64,000 bases of DNA from Candidatus Thorarchaeota archaeon (lineage in GTDB: Archaea > Asgardarchaeota > Thorarchaeia > Thorarchaeales > Thorarchaeaceae): NCBI GenBank assembly GCA_011365025.1, contig RDOF01000003.1, forward strand, positions 62,001 through 126,000, given 5' to 3'. Below are positions 8,168 to 17,128 of the stretch, one piece after another (positions within the stretch are counted from its first letter, which is position 1; every line of letters starts with the position of its first letter). Position numbers and translations under genes: made by a program. Under the pieces are notes generated by a model. That model had not been told where the DNA came from, searched no databases, and worked only from the letters and a program-made list of their open reading frames with translations.

Positions 8168-8506
8168 CTAGTATCCAGGACTCTCACAGAAGCAGTCCAT
8201 CATCAGTGCACGAAGAACGGCGTCAGTGACTTGCCCCTCATCCGGCAAACCCTCGAGCTTCACACTGCAGATTCTGATTGTCGGAAGTCTTGTGATGCTA
8301 TCATTGCAGCCGCATTCGCCTTCCGAGTCGACGTCAATCTGGCAAATGGCCGAGTCTGATACACCATACTGTGCTATTGCTTCCCCAAGCATCTCCTTTG
8401 CCGCATCACAAAAGAAGCAATAGTCGCCAGTATAGACGATTATGCACCCGCATCTGCCACAAGGTGTTTTGCCTAGTCCATTTGACATCTGCACAGCCTT
8501 CGTCAT
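8168..8506 (-). CDS. Cys-rich glutaredoxin/thioredoxin-like protein
   Basis: 112 residues with 11 Cys. The core CIIVYTGDYCFFCDAAKEML is a beta strand followed by a CxxC redox motif at the start of a helix, and LPTIRI supplies the cis-Pro expected opposite the active site, so a thioredoxin fold is well supported. A CGRCGC knuckle precedes it and could bind zinc or a cluster. Two more pairs (ECGC and CFC near the C-terminus) are extra to normal glutaredoxins. The role could be disulfide exchange or metal delivery. Converges with the phosphatase gene. Confidence 0.78.
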   Translation of the reverse strand: MTKAVQMSNGLGKTPCGRCGCIIVYTGDYCFFCDAAKEMLGEAIAQYGVSDSAICQIDVDSEGECGCNDSITRLPTIRICSVKLEGLPDEGQVTDAVLRALMMDCFCESPGY

Positions 8507-8625
8507 CGAGCATTTGCTCCCAAGTATTCATGCATAGTTCCTATTATTACTTATTCTGGTAGGTATCTCCGCCGGTACTTCGTCAATTCGTAGAAGTCTT
8601 ATTGAGCATTTGTTGCAGTAGGCGC

Positions 8626-9816
8626 ATGGAAGACGTGTATCTTGAGATTCCGAAAGGCGAAATCTCCCATAGAATTCAGAGGCTTCAAAACAGCCTAAGA
8701 GAGATGAAACTTGACGGAGCCATTCTTCTTTCCACTACTGAGTTGTACTACTACTCAGGAATTGGAATCCAGGGAGTGGTCTATGTTCCTGCGGATGGTG
8801 CGCCGGTGAGACTTGCAGAACGCAACAAGGAGCTAGTCGCTGCCTTCTCGGAATTGATAGACATTCGACCAATGGGTAGGCAGTCTAGGATCTTTGAAAC
8901 CCTTGGAATTGGAACAGGTACGCGAATTGCAATGGAGTCTGATATTGTTCCCTATTCATACATGGAGTTTCTGCAATCTCGCGCAGAAGGCATTGAGCTT
9001 GTTGATGGTAGTCACATATTCAGAGCAATTAGGTCCAAGAAATCCGAGTTCGAGATAGAGCAGATTGCAGCTGCCGCGGAGCTCGTTGATAAATCCCTTG
9101 ACTATTGCACCGAAATAGCGACCCCTGAGATGACCGAGATCGAGCTATCTATGAATTTGGATACTTGGCTTGTGGAACACGGCCATGCAGGGTATATAAC
9201 GACCCGCGCCTTCAATTCCTCGATGCAAATCTATTCCTATGTTGTATCCAGCAGTGCATCTACCCTCAACACATTCTTCACTCCAATTTCTGGACAGGGG
9301 CTCTCACTCAAGTACCCCTTCGGGCCAACTAGGCGAAGAATTGGTCACAATCGTCCTTTCTTGGTTGACAGTTGTGGCAATAGCAACGGGTACATTTCTG
9401 ATACCACCAGGACTCTTGTATGCGGCAAATTTGAAGAAGATGCAAGACGGAAATTGGAACTGCTTCAGGAGATAAAACATCATATCTCACAAAGGATGCG
9501 ACCCGGACAAAATCTTGGTTCTCTGTATGCAGAAATCATGGAGCTGAGCAAGGAATTGGGTGTATACAACCAGTTCATGGGACATGATGCAGACAAAGTT
9601 GCATTCATTGGTCATGGCGTGGGGCTTGAGCTTGATGAACTACCCATCTTCTATTCCAAGGGCCCATCTCTTGAAGAAGGCAATGTTTTGGCATCTGAAC
9701 CAAAGCTGATAGTTCCCGGCTATGAAGTCCTTGGAATTGAGGACACATATGCCATATCGCAAGATGGCTGTAGAATCCTGTCGAGGTCAGAGGATTGGAT
9801 CGAGATTGCTGAATAA
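8626..9816 (+). CDS. M24 family metallopeptidase (Xaa-Pro dipeptidase-like)
   Basis: About 396 residues from ATG 8626 (an in-frame ATG at 8602 is less likely). The N-terminal creatinase-like domain contains ILLSTTELYYYSG. The C-terminal pita-bread domain has the metal ligands in order: Asp in LVDSCGN (~249), Asp in ISDTTRT (~260), His in FIGHGVGLELDE (~330), Glu in ASEPKL (~357) and Glu in GIEDTY (~371). All five are present, so an active dinuclear metallopeptidase that removes residues next to proline is expected, in the cytosol. Single gene. Confidence 0.9.
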   Translation: MEDVYLEIPKGEISHRIQRLQNSLREMKLDGAILLSTTELYYYSGIGIQGVVYVPADGAPVRLAERNKELVAAFSELIDIRPMGRQSRIFETLGIGTGTRIAMESDIVPYSYMEFLQSRAEGIELVDGSHIFRAIRSKKSEFEIEQIAAAAELVDKSLDYCTEIATPEMTEIELSMNLDTWLVEHGHAGYITTRAFNSSMQIYSYVVSSSASTLNTFFTPISGQGLSLKYPFGPTRRRIGHNRPFLVDSCGNSNGYISDTTRTLVCGKFEEDARRKLELLQEIKHHISQRMRPGQNLGSLYAEIMELSKELGVYNQFMGHDADKVAFIGHGVGLELDELPIFYSKGPSLEEGNVLASEPKLIVPGYEVLGIEDTYAISQDGCRILSRSEDWIEIAE

Positions 9817-9869
9817 AGGCGAAAGGCAACTCCTGCAGCCATACTAACGGCAATCTGGTTCGATGGGCT

Positions 9870-10424
9870 TTACCCCTCATCTTGTGTTGTAGGTGCTTGG
9901 TAATAATCGTCGTACTCCTGCCTTTCCAATATCGACCTCCACTTGAGACGCGCAAAGACATAGCGTCCAATTAGTCCACCAAGACCAGCCACTCCTAAGG
10001 AAATCAAGTAGAATAGCGGTGTGCCAACCAGCATCACAACGAGCATGCCAAAACCAACTACTAGTTCTTCTATAATATTACCCTCATACTCAAAGGCAAA
10101 TGTGCCTCGGAATGGCCAAATCGCTGCCACCAAGAAGATTCCAATAAGTGTTACATCTTCCGACCAGTCTTCCATGAAAATATAGGGCACGAAGAGGGTT
10201 CCTAGTGCTACACCTATAATCAACACAATGGCTGTTCTTTGAATGCCCTTCATCACGCCACCTCCAAGGATTCCAACAATTAGCGCAATTACCCAGACTG
10301 ATGGAAAGCGTGCAAATATGAACGTCATCCAACCAAAGACGAAATCCGTAGCAAAAAGTGCAATACCAATTAGAATTACCAAGATGGATTCTTTTCCAAC
10401 CATAGAATATCCCTCCGGGCTCAA
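9870..10424 (-). CDS. Hypothetical integral membrane protein
   Basis: About 184 residues (177 if the second ATG, MVGKESILV at 10403, is used). Five to six hydrophobic helices are visible, with Gly-rich packing segments (ALIVGILGGGVMKG, LGVAGLGGLIG) and a short charged C-terminal tail rich in Tyr and Asp (EYDDYYQAPTTQDEG). I recognise no family. Same strand as the flavodoxin gene upstream but 77 bases apart, so co-transcription is possible. Confidence 0.7.
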   Translation of the reverse strand: MSPEGYSMVGKESILVILIGIALFATDFVFGWMTFIFARFPSVWVIALIVGILGGGVMKGIQRTAIVLIIGVALGTLFVPYIFMEDWSEDVTLIGIFLVAAIWPFRGTFAFEYEGNIIEELVVGFGMLVVMLVGTPLFYLISLGVAGLGGLIGRYVFARLKWRSILERQEYDDYYQAPTTQDEG

Positions 10425-10501
10425 TACCTAGAAGAATAGCGGATAGCTTTCTTATCAATTAGTACTATGAGATAAAGGCCTGCTGATTACATTCAGCTAG
10501 C

Positions 10502-10987
10502 CTATTCCTTACATACTTCCGTTTCTCCTAGTAATTCCATTCCTATTCTCTTGCCAAATTGAAAAGCCAATTCAATCTCTCCATCTGCAACTGGTCCTTT
10601 TCTGTCCTTTACGAGAGCGGAGAATCCTTTGGTAATCAACTCGATTCCGGGCATTTTTGCTCTCAAAATTTCCTCCAGTTTTCCTAGTGCTACTCCTTTA
10701 TTTCCTCCCGTATAGGTATCAAATGCAGCTCCCAGCGTGCATTTTACATGCACAATTGTAGCCCGATCTAGAAACTTCAGCATATTTCTGGCGGGCTCCT
10801 GGTTGTGATTCGGACATCCAAACAGAATTCCGTCAAAGCCCAATAAATCATCGGTGTGGTGTATCTCACTGGTCTTCAGAATATTGCACTCTACAGCTCC
10901 CGTTGCGTTCATTCCTTCTGCAATTGCTTCTGCCACTTTCTTTGTATTCCCATAGATGCTCTCGTATAGTATAATGGCTTTCTTCAT
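10502..10987 (-). CDS. Flavodoxin family protein
   Basis: 161 residues starting MKKAIILYESIYGNTKKVAE. The YESIYGNTKKVA loop is the FMN phosphate-binding site of flavodoxins, followed by DGILFGCPNHNQEPAR (second flavin loop) and a third loop near FDTYTGGNKG. It is likely a one- or two-electron carrier or a quinone/metal reductase partner in the cytosol. The TGG loop differs from the W/Y flavin-stacking residues of classic flavodoxins, so it may be of the multimeric FMN-protein type. A second, shorter flavodoxin lies at 42454. Confidence 0.87.
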   Translation of the reverse strand: MKKAIILYESIYGNTKKVAEAIAEGMNATGAVECNILKTSEIHHTDDLLGFDGILFGCPNHNQEPARNMLKFLDRATIVHVKCTLGAAFDTYTGGNKGVALGKLEEILRAKMPGIELITKGFSALVKDRKGPVADGEIELAFQFGKRIGMELLGETEVCKE

Positions 10988-11300
10988 TCAGCTTCTCCTC
11001 ATTCGTGCCTTTCATGCGGTCTTATCTGCGTTATTATGCGATTCTCTCTCAGCGATAGTCACCCAAAATACTGAACAATATTACTCTGGTGGTACATTGT
11101 ATAGGTTTGGAGTCTTCTGGACATCACACTGTCGTTCATTGTTCGGAGGCCTTCCTCAAAAGGCGTCCCCCTCTCTTCTCTCAGAAATTCAAAATGACTT
11201 ACGAATCCGGCCTTCATCCAATAATCATTCAAAAGCTCTCAATGCGAAATGCTGGTTTGCAGAAAATACTGCAAAAAGGAAAACGAATTGAGGTCCTCTA
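10988..11300. other. Intergenic stretch without a supported gene
   Basis: About 310 bases between the divergent flavodoxin and TPR genes. Short open frames on the plus strand have no recognisable protein pattern. AT-rich elements (AATATTACT, TGTATAGG) could serve as promoters for the TPR gene, whose start is preceded by a GAGGTC SD. Confidence 0.5.
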
Positions 11301-12194
11301 ATGGAAGGCTCTTGCAGCGATGATGCAATGGCCCTGTTTCGCAAAGGAGAGAAGTTCAGGCAATTTGGCGAACTGGCAGCTGCGGAAGAGGCGCTTCTAG
11401 CTGCGGTTGAGAAAGATGCCATGTTTGCCGAAGCTTGGAACCTCCTTGGATTGGTTCATCAGCAGGCATGGAGTCTTGATAAGGCGCGAAGGTGCTTTGC
11501 CAAAGCGGTTAATCTCAAATCCAAATGGATTGAGCCGATTCTTCATCTAGGACTGCTGGAGTTCTCCATGGGGTTATACAAAGAGGCATTTCATACTTTA
11601 CAGAGATACTCTGACCTGGGGGGAGAGGATATGGAGGCACTTCTTGCATTTGCCAGAACGGCCAATCAATTAGATAAGTGCAAAGTCGTATTGGAAGTTA
11701 CTTCTAGAATTCTTGATGTAGATGATGATATCTATGAGGCATGGGAGATACGCGGTGTATGCCAGGCGAAGACCTCTCGATACAATGCCGCTTGCGTGAG
11801 TCTGAATATGGCTATTGATCTTCACCCTGGTTCTCTTACTGCACTGAACAAGGTAGGAGCCATCTGCTATGAGGCTGGTAATTACGAGCGCGCCTGTGAT
11901 TTCTATAAGTCGAGTTTGGAGCATAAAGAGAAACAGCCAGAGATCATCTTTCGTTACGGGACTTCGCTCTGGTTTGTTGAACGTTGGGCTGACGCCATCC
12001 CCTATCTGGAAACATACACCATCTTGGCCCCTCAAGATCCCCGCGGTTGGAATAATCTTGGTGTTGTCTTGAGAGAAAAGGGTGAGGTGAAACGTGCATT
12101 AGAGTGCTACAACCGCGCCTTATCTCTTGATCCCGGGTTGGGAGTTACGCTGAGAAACATGAATACTGCAAAGGACATGCAGATGCTTCTCTAG
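11301..12194 (+). CDS. Tetratricopeptide repeat protein
   Basis: 297 residues made almost wholly of about seven to eight TPR units of 34 residues, for example AEEALLAAVEKDAMFAEAWN and GWNNLGVVLREKGEVKRALE with the A-x-x-x-Y/C-A/L-x-x-x-L-x-L-x-P pattern. No signal or membrane segment, so cytosolic. TPR solenoids are protein-binding scaffolds; the partner cannot be inferred. GAGGTC SD eight bases upstream of the ATG. Confidence 0.9.
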   Translation: MEGSCSDDAMALFRKGEKFRQFGELAAAEEALLAAVEKDAMFAEAWNLLGLVHQQAWSLDKARRCFAKAVNLKSKWIEPILHLGLLEFSMGLYKEAFHTLQRYSDLGGEDMEALLAFARTANQLDKCKVVLEVTSRILDVDDDIYEAWEIRGVCQAKTSRYNAACVSLNMAIDLHPGSLTALNKVGAICYEAGNYERACDFYKSSLEHKEKQPEIIFRYGTSLWFVERWADAIPYLETYTILAPQDPRGWNNLGVVLREKGEVKRALECYNRALSLDPGLGVTLRNMNTAKDMQMLL

Positions 12195-12276
12195 GTTCGT
12201 TCCATGACCAAAATTTAATAGTCTGCAGGGCAAGCACCCTTATGCTTCGGGTTTCTGGGCAGGGGCGATTTCCAAG

Positions 12277-14550
12277 TTGAATTTCCGACGAGCCGCCTTA
12301 ACCATTGTGCTGCTATTGCTACTAGTAACAGCCGTTTACATCTACTACATCAACCTGAATGCGCCAGAGAGCGATACAGTCGCACCCGCCATAGCAATAT
12401 CAAATCCTCTGTCTGGAGAAACCGTTTCTGATACAGTGGAGATATCATTCTCCGCGACCGATGAAAGCTATATTTCTGAGTATGAGATATGGATTGATAC
12501 TACTCCGACATCCGACATGAATCACTATAGTTGGAATACCACAACCGAGTCAAATGGAAACCATACGATTCGGTGTTCAGCTCGAGACGAGTTTGGTAAC
12601 CAGGGAGAAGCTAAAATCTGGGTATGGGTTAGCAATCTGCAAGATACTAACACACCTCCCATCGTCACGATTACGGGACCATCCAATGGCTCCATCGTGG
12701 TCGAAACCGTCACTATCAGCGTCGATGTTTCGGACGAGGACTCAATCATTCCAACTATTTCTATAGACGGCACTCCAGTTGCTACAGCCTTCCTCTATCA
12801 TTGGGACACAACCGCTTATCCAAATGGGACACACGCTATTGAAGCAGAAGCAACCGACAGTGAAGGACTTACTGGTTTTGACATCATACATGTGATTGTT
12901 GACAACCCCGTTGCAGGGCCGTCGCCAACCTATGCTGATGCCATCAAGGTATTGACTTACAATATCGAAGCTTCAGGAGCCGATCCTAACTGGAAGGAAG
13001 TATTCAAGGAGGAGAATCCTGACATAGCCATTCTTGTCGAAACTGGCACTTGGGATGATGCTAGCAATGAAATCCTGAACTCAGTAGTGGATGAGTTCAA
13101 TGCATATTTCACCGGAGAATACCCTTACGTGGGTTATTGCGCGCAAGGGGTATCGTATAGCACATCCGGAGAAGCAATTCTTAGTAGGTTCCCTATCCTA
13201 GAGTTCAACCAGATAGGACTTGTCACATTAGATGATGCTTCGAGCTATGATGTAACTCATGACTTCATCCATGCAGTTGTGAATATATCCGGGACCGAAG
13301 TGCACATACTTGGCGCTCACTTGAAGGCTATGGGTGGAGAAACAAACGAGGACCGCCGCGAACGGGAAACCGAAGGCATCATCAACTACATGGATAATCT
13401 TGGTGAGGTGCCAATTATGTATATGGGCGATTTGAACTCCTTCTCGCCTGATGATACTGGTGACCTCGCACCTCTTGGTGATTTAGGCTATGGGCCTCTA
13501 ACCATGATGCTCTATCCTGACGACCTTGTATATGGACAGTATGCATCAACATTGCACAATTTCACGGATGTGTTTCGCACGCTCAACCCCGCGGACCCAG
13601 GGTACACCTACGGTCATCAGGATCCATCCTATCTTTCGAGGATTGATTTCATAATTGCAAATTCATACTTCGACAACTACATTCTAAATTCAACATGTGG
13701 CGATTCCCCGACCGCAGACCTTGGCTCTGACCATTATGCTGTCGATGTATTTATCCACTGGAATCTTACTTCGGATGCTGTTTCTCCATCTCAGGTTGCA
13801 GGGCTTGAAGCCACTGTCATTAGTAGTTCTCAAATTGGCTTAGTATGGAGTGCCAATCCTGAGCCTGATATAGCTCATTATGTCGTGTATAGAAATGATT
13901 CAATCCTGACAACTACATCAAACATCTTCTATATTGACGCAGGATTGAATTCAAGTACTGCTTATAGTTACGAGGTTGCCGCCAAGGACTTCTCTGGCAA
14001 TGAAGGTCCAAGGTCCGCTCCAGCTAACGCCACGACATTGGAGGCCACACCTGCTGAAGCTGTTGTACTTAACGAGTTTCTCCCGGATCCCGATGTGCTA
14101 TACTCTGAAGAGTGGATTGAGCTCTACAACCCCTCTGACGAGGAAGCAAATCTAACTGGATACATTCTGGACGATCTGGTTGGCGGCGGAGGAAGTCCAT
14201 ATACAATCCCTCTGGGCGTAATAATTCCTGCTGGAGGTTTTCTTGTGTTCAATCAGAGCACTGTGGTCTTCATGATGAATAATGATGGCGATACAGTGAA
14301 TCTCATCATGCCTGATGGTATTACCGTGCAAGATTCGCATACCTATAGCTCATCTAGCAACGATGTTAGCTATGGACGGAACCCCGATGGGGCTGGCGCT
14401 TGGACAACCTTTGCCGCTCCAACCCCCGGTGCTAGCAATACTGGCTTGCTACTCCATCCTCCCGTCAGTGATATTCCTGTTCAACTGGAAACCTTTCTCC
14501 TTCCACACTTGCCACTTGTCTCGGGCCTTTCAAAGCGTGAAATGGGATGA
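12277..14550 (+). CDS. Secreted Ig/EEP-nuclease/FnIII/lamin-tail multidomain protein
   Basis: 757 residues from a TTG start. An N-terminal membrane anchor (LTIVLLLLLVTAVYIYYI) is followed by two Ig-like modules (about 35-120 and 125-210). An endonuclease/exonuclease/phosphatase domain spans about 222-490: IKVLTYNIEA, AILVETGTWD, LGAHLKAMGG, YMGDLNSFS and GSDHYAVDV carry the Glu, His, Asp-Asn and Asp-His active-site residues. An FnIII module (about 500-590) and a lamin-tail domain (about 590-735: VVLNEFLPDP ... EWIELYNPSD) complete it. It is likely an extracellular nuclease or phosphodiesterase anchored by its N-terminus. No C-terminal membrane helix is seen, unlike other surface proteins here. 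Confidence 0.85.
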   Translation: MNFRRAALTIVLLLLLVTAVYIYYINLNAPESDTVAPAIAISNPLSGETVSDTVEISFSATDESYISEYEIWIDTTPTSDMNHYSWNTTTESNGNHTIRCSARDEFGNQGEAKIWVWVSNLQDTNTPPIVTITGPSNGSIVVETVTISVDVSDEDSIIPTISIDGTPVATAFLYHWDTTAYPNGTHAIEAEATDSEGLTGFDIIHVIVDNPVAGPSPTYADAIKVLTYNIEASGADPNWKEVFKEENPDIAILVETGTWDDASNEILNSVVDEFNAYFTGEYPYVGYCAQGVSYSTSGEAILSRFPILEFNQIGLVTLDDASSYDVTHDFIHAVVNISGTEVHILGAHLKAMGGETNEDRRERETEGIINYMDNLGEVPIMYMGDLNSFSPDDTGDLAPLGDLGYGPLTMMLYPDDLVYGQYASTLHNFTDVFRTLNPADPGYTYGHQDPSYLSRIDFIIANSYFDNYILNSTCGDSPTADLGSDHYAVDVFIHWNLTSDAVSPSQVAGLEATVISSSQIGLVWSANPEPDIAHYVVYRNDSILTTTSNIFYIDAGLNSSTAYSYEVAAKDFSGNEGPRSAPANATTLEATPAEAVVLNEFLPDPDVLYSEEWIELYNPSDEEANLTGYILDDLVGGGGSPYTIPLGVIIPAGGFLVFNQSTVVFMMNNDGDTVNLIMPDGITVQDSHTYSSSSNDVSYGRNPDGAGAWTTFAAPTPGASNTGLLLHPPVSDIPVQLETFLLPHLPLVSGLSKREMG

Positions 14551-14605
14551 ATTCAGCAGGCGAAATTATAAGAACCGTAGGTCCCACCTAGTCTGGGGTT
14601 CACAA

Positions 14606-14992
14606 GTGGAAAGAAGCCGATATCACAAACTGCTCTTCACGGCCGGCGCTATTTGGAACTGCGGCTTTGCAATTCTCTTCGGGATAATATCGAGAGCAAT
14701 TCCAGACGCCTTTGCTCTCTTTGGACTAGAAACGCCGACATCACTTCTATGGTTTGACACATTCTTGGCTTTCATATTCTCCCTAGGACTGGGATTATAC
14801 TTAGTGAGTCTTGATATGAACGAGAATCATGGATTAATTCGAATGGCAATATTCTGGAAAGTTACAGTCTTCTCTGTCGGTCTTCTTCATACAATTGCCG
14901 GTGATGGTTCGCTCTGGGTTATACTCATAGTAGCTGTAGATCTTCTCTTTGGTATTTTGTTTGCCGAGGATTTAGTGGTCATAAACAAATAG
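14606..14992 (+). CDS. Small four-helix membrane protein
   Basis: 128 residues if a GTG at 14606 is the start (VERSRYHKLLFTAGAIWNCG). The open frame continues upstream but there overlaps the secreted nuclease gene and loses protein character. Four hydrophobic helices follow with short polar turns; the last ends in AEDLVVINK. The pattern of Trp-Asn-Cys-Gly in the first helix and a Gly-Asp-Gly turn before the last helix is reminiscent of small uncharacterised membrane proteins, but no family name can be given with confidence. Confidence 0.65.
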   Translation: MERSRYHKLLFTAGAIWNCGFAILFGIISRAIPDAFALFGLETPTSLLWFDTFLAFIFSLGLGLYLVSLDMNENHGLIRMAIFWKVTVFSVGLLHTIAGDGSLWVILIVAVDLLFGILFAEDLVVINK

Positions 14993-15140
14993 TAGGACCA
15001 GTAAGCCCTCTGTTTCAAGGGGTTGTGATGGGCTCGTATTCCATATACTACTTGGAATAGTACATCTCTTCTTGAATCGAAAAACCTATGGCATATCTTG
15101 GTTTTAATATCTACGAGAGTTTGTATAAGGGGAGAGAAGA

Positions 15141-15824
15141 ATGAATCGACAGGTCTTCTTTGAAACACTGGCGCACTACATACAAGATAGGGAAGGTGTG
15201 TACGAGGATATCAAGAATGAACGCAATATGCTGAACCATGTGATCACTTCAACATTGGCCACCGTTCTCTTCGGTGCTCTTTATGGTGCAGTTATGGGGA
15301 CATATGCTGGTGGAGTCCAGATACTATACGACGCCATTAAGATTCCATTATTGCTACTTGTTGCAGTCTATGTTTCTCTTCCAACCTTCTTTGTACTAAA
15401 TGGAATTCTGGGTGGAGAACTTAGCTTTCGACAGATGGCAGTCCTCTTTGCCGTTTCAATAACCGTAATGGCAACGCTGCTGATTGCCTTTCTTCCAGTA
15501 ACCCTCTTCTTTATGCTAACCACACCCGAGCGAACCTTTTCCACATATGCCTTCACAGTTCTCCTGAATGTGTTCTTTTTCGCTATATCTGGCTTGACTG
15601 CAGTTGCCTATTTGCTACAAGGATTCAGCCGAATCCATGGCGAGAACAAGAAATGGGTGCCTGCTATGGTAATAGGAACTGGCGTTCTTGCCTTTGTGGG
15701 AACACAGTTGGCCTGGGTACTTCGTCCTTACTTCCACCTATCACTTGAATTCATAGCTCCTCCAAGCGGGAATTTCTATATTGCCCTCTTCGGGCTAATT
15801 GCACGGCTCTTGCTAGGAGGCTAA
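15141..15824 (+). CDS. Polytopic membrane protein with TQLAWVLRPYF motif
   Basis: 227 residues with a cytoplasmic N-terminus (ETLAHYIQDREGVYEDI) and five to six membrane helices. The C-terminal segment TQLAWVLRPYFHLS ... GNFYIAL resembles a motif (Q-x-x-W-x-L-R-P-F ... N-F-Y) found in widely spread bacterial and archaeal membrane proteins sometimes misleadingly annotated as actin-binding WH2 domain proteins. Function unknown. A clear GGGGAG SD precedes the ATG, and an AT-rich element (TTTTAATATC) upstream may be its promoter. Confidence 0.75.
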   Translation: MNRQVFFETLAHYIQDREGVYEDIKNERNMLNHVITSTLATVLFGALYGAVMGTYAGGVQILYDAIKIPLLLLVAVYVSLPTFFVLNGILGGELSFRQMAVLFAVSITVMATLLIAFLPVTLFFMLTTPERTFSTYAFTVLLNVFFFAISGLTAVAYLLQGFSRIHGENKKWVPAMVIGTGVLAFVGTQLAWVLRPYFHLSLEFIAPPSGNFYIALFGLIARLLLGG

Positions 15825-15958
15825 TTTGAAACCGGAAGTTGCTCTTTGAGCATGTCACAATAGAAGACACTGCAGCTCGAGTTACCGTGTTGGTTCCCAA
15901 TCACTAGCGATTTGGCTTGCCTCGAAGGGGGTTCGAAAGGGATTTCCCAACCTGATTT

Positions 15959-17122
15959 CTAGCAGTATATGAGACTCAGCGGGACGAGCATCTCGTCCTC
16001 TGAAACGCCGCCATGATGTCCCGGAAAGACTGGTCTTTCTTGGCCGGGAAAGGAATTCATGAAGCAGTATCCCTCTTTTGCAGTCAAAATATAGTCGCCA
16101 ACTCTGCTCTGAAGCCTTGGATTCGGGTCGAACTTCCCGAACCACCCCTCTCTGATCATCGTGGCACTAGAATGAAGGTCGCATACATGATCGAGCTTTT
16201 CTGAAACATACTTCTCAAAGGAATTAGTCATTGACGGACGGACATAGCAGTAGGCGGCACGTGTGTCACCGCCAAACGGCAATACAAGGCAATCCATTAG
16301 GTCTGGGTGGTCTGCCGCATGTACAATGTTTTCTACTGGGACATCCTGAAAACCATGGTCACTCGTAATGATAATCATTGTGTCAGTTCCCTCAAGCGTC
16401 TCGCTGAACAGCTCCAGTGCATGATCAAACTCGAGTAGATGCTCCTGAGCCTCTTCGCTCCCAGATCCAAACGTGTGACTAATACTATCATAAGCAGGCC
16501 AGTAGGCATATAGGAAACAGCCTTCAAGACTCTCCTCCACAGCCTTCTGTGATCTCTGAAAGAAGTCAGTGAGCCCTTCATATCCGATAATTTTTGCTTC
16601 GCCTCGCAAATTCAGGGTGAATTTCGAGTTACTGATGTTGTGACCCGTTAGTATAAGGTGACTGCGATCTATCTGATTGAATACTGATTCCGTTTCGACA
16701 ACATCGGAGATTGGGGTATCAATGACATTCCAGTCGATGCATGTGGTGAACGGTAGAATCCTGGACATTATCCCGTATTCCCTCAGATAGACATACCATC
16801 CAGTTACCGCATGCTGCTGCGGTGCCAAACCCGTCATAAACGAAGTAACTGCAGACCCGGTTGAGGGTGGGAATACTGATGTTATTGACCGGTTTAGTGA
16901 CCTGCGTATCAGCGTTTTGCCACCTTGATTTTGCAGGTAATTGAATCCTATACCATCAGCGACCAAAAGAAGAATGTTGCTCACCTTATCAAAATCAGAA
17001 ATCCCCATTTCAAGAGGAGCGTACGGGCTTGTGGTTCCAACTGCTTCAGCAATAGTGCTCATAAGATTCACAATGCTTCCATTCTCATAATTTGGCTTTA
17101 CTGACATGCTGGCATTTCCCAC
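15959..17122 (-). CDS. Type I phosphodiesterase/nucleotide pyrophosphatase-like alkaline phosphatase superfamily enzyme
   Basis: 387 residues, no signal peptide. Family metal ligands are visible: Asp in LLVADGIGF (~55), the Thr/Ser nucleophile region FPPSTGSAVTSFMTGL (~87), Asp and His in PAYDSISHTFG (~210-217), Asp-His in ITSDHGF (~257), and the late His in PGHHGGVSEDE (~370). The set fits PF01663-type phosphodiesterases. It would act in the cytosol on a phosphodiester or phosphonate. The gene starts six bases after the stop of an Lrp-type regulator on the same strand, so regulation by that protein is likely. Confidence 0.88.
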   Translation of the reverse strand: MGNASMSVKPNYENGSIVNLMSTIAEAVGTTSPYAPLEMGISDFDKVSNILLLVADGIGFNYLQNQGGKTLIRRSLNRSITSVFPPSTGSAVTSFMTGLAPQQHAVTGWYVYLREYGIMSRILPFTTCIDWNVIDTPISDVVETESVFNQIDRSHLILTGHNISNSKFTLNLRGEAKIIGYEGLTDFFQRSQKAVEESLEGCFLYAYWPAYDSISHTFGSGSEEAQEHLLEFDHALELFSETLEGTDTMIIITSDHGFQDVPVENIVHAADHPDLMDCLVLPFGGDTRAAYCYVRPSMTNSFEKYVSEKLDHVCDLHSSATMIREGWFGKFDPNPRLQSRVGDYILTAKEGYCFMNSFPGQERPVFPGHHGGVSEDEMLVPLSLIYC

Positions 17123-17128
17123 TCCATA

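Noticed and set aside
10956..11301. Short plus-strand open frames between the flavodoxin and TPR genes
   Set aside because: No start signal, no protein-like pattern and partial overlap with the flavodoxin start; treated as intergenic.
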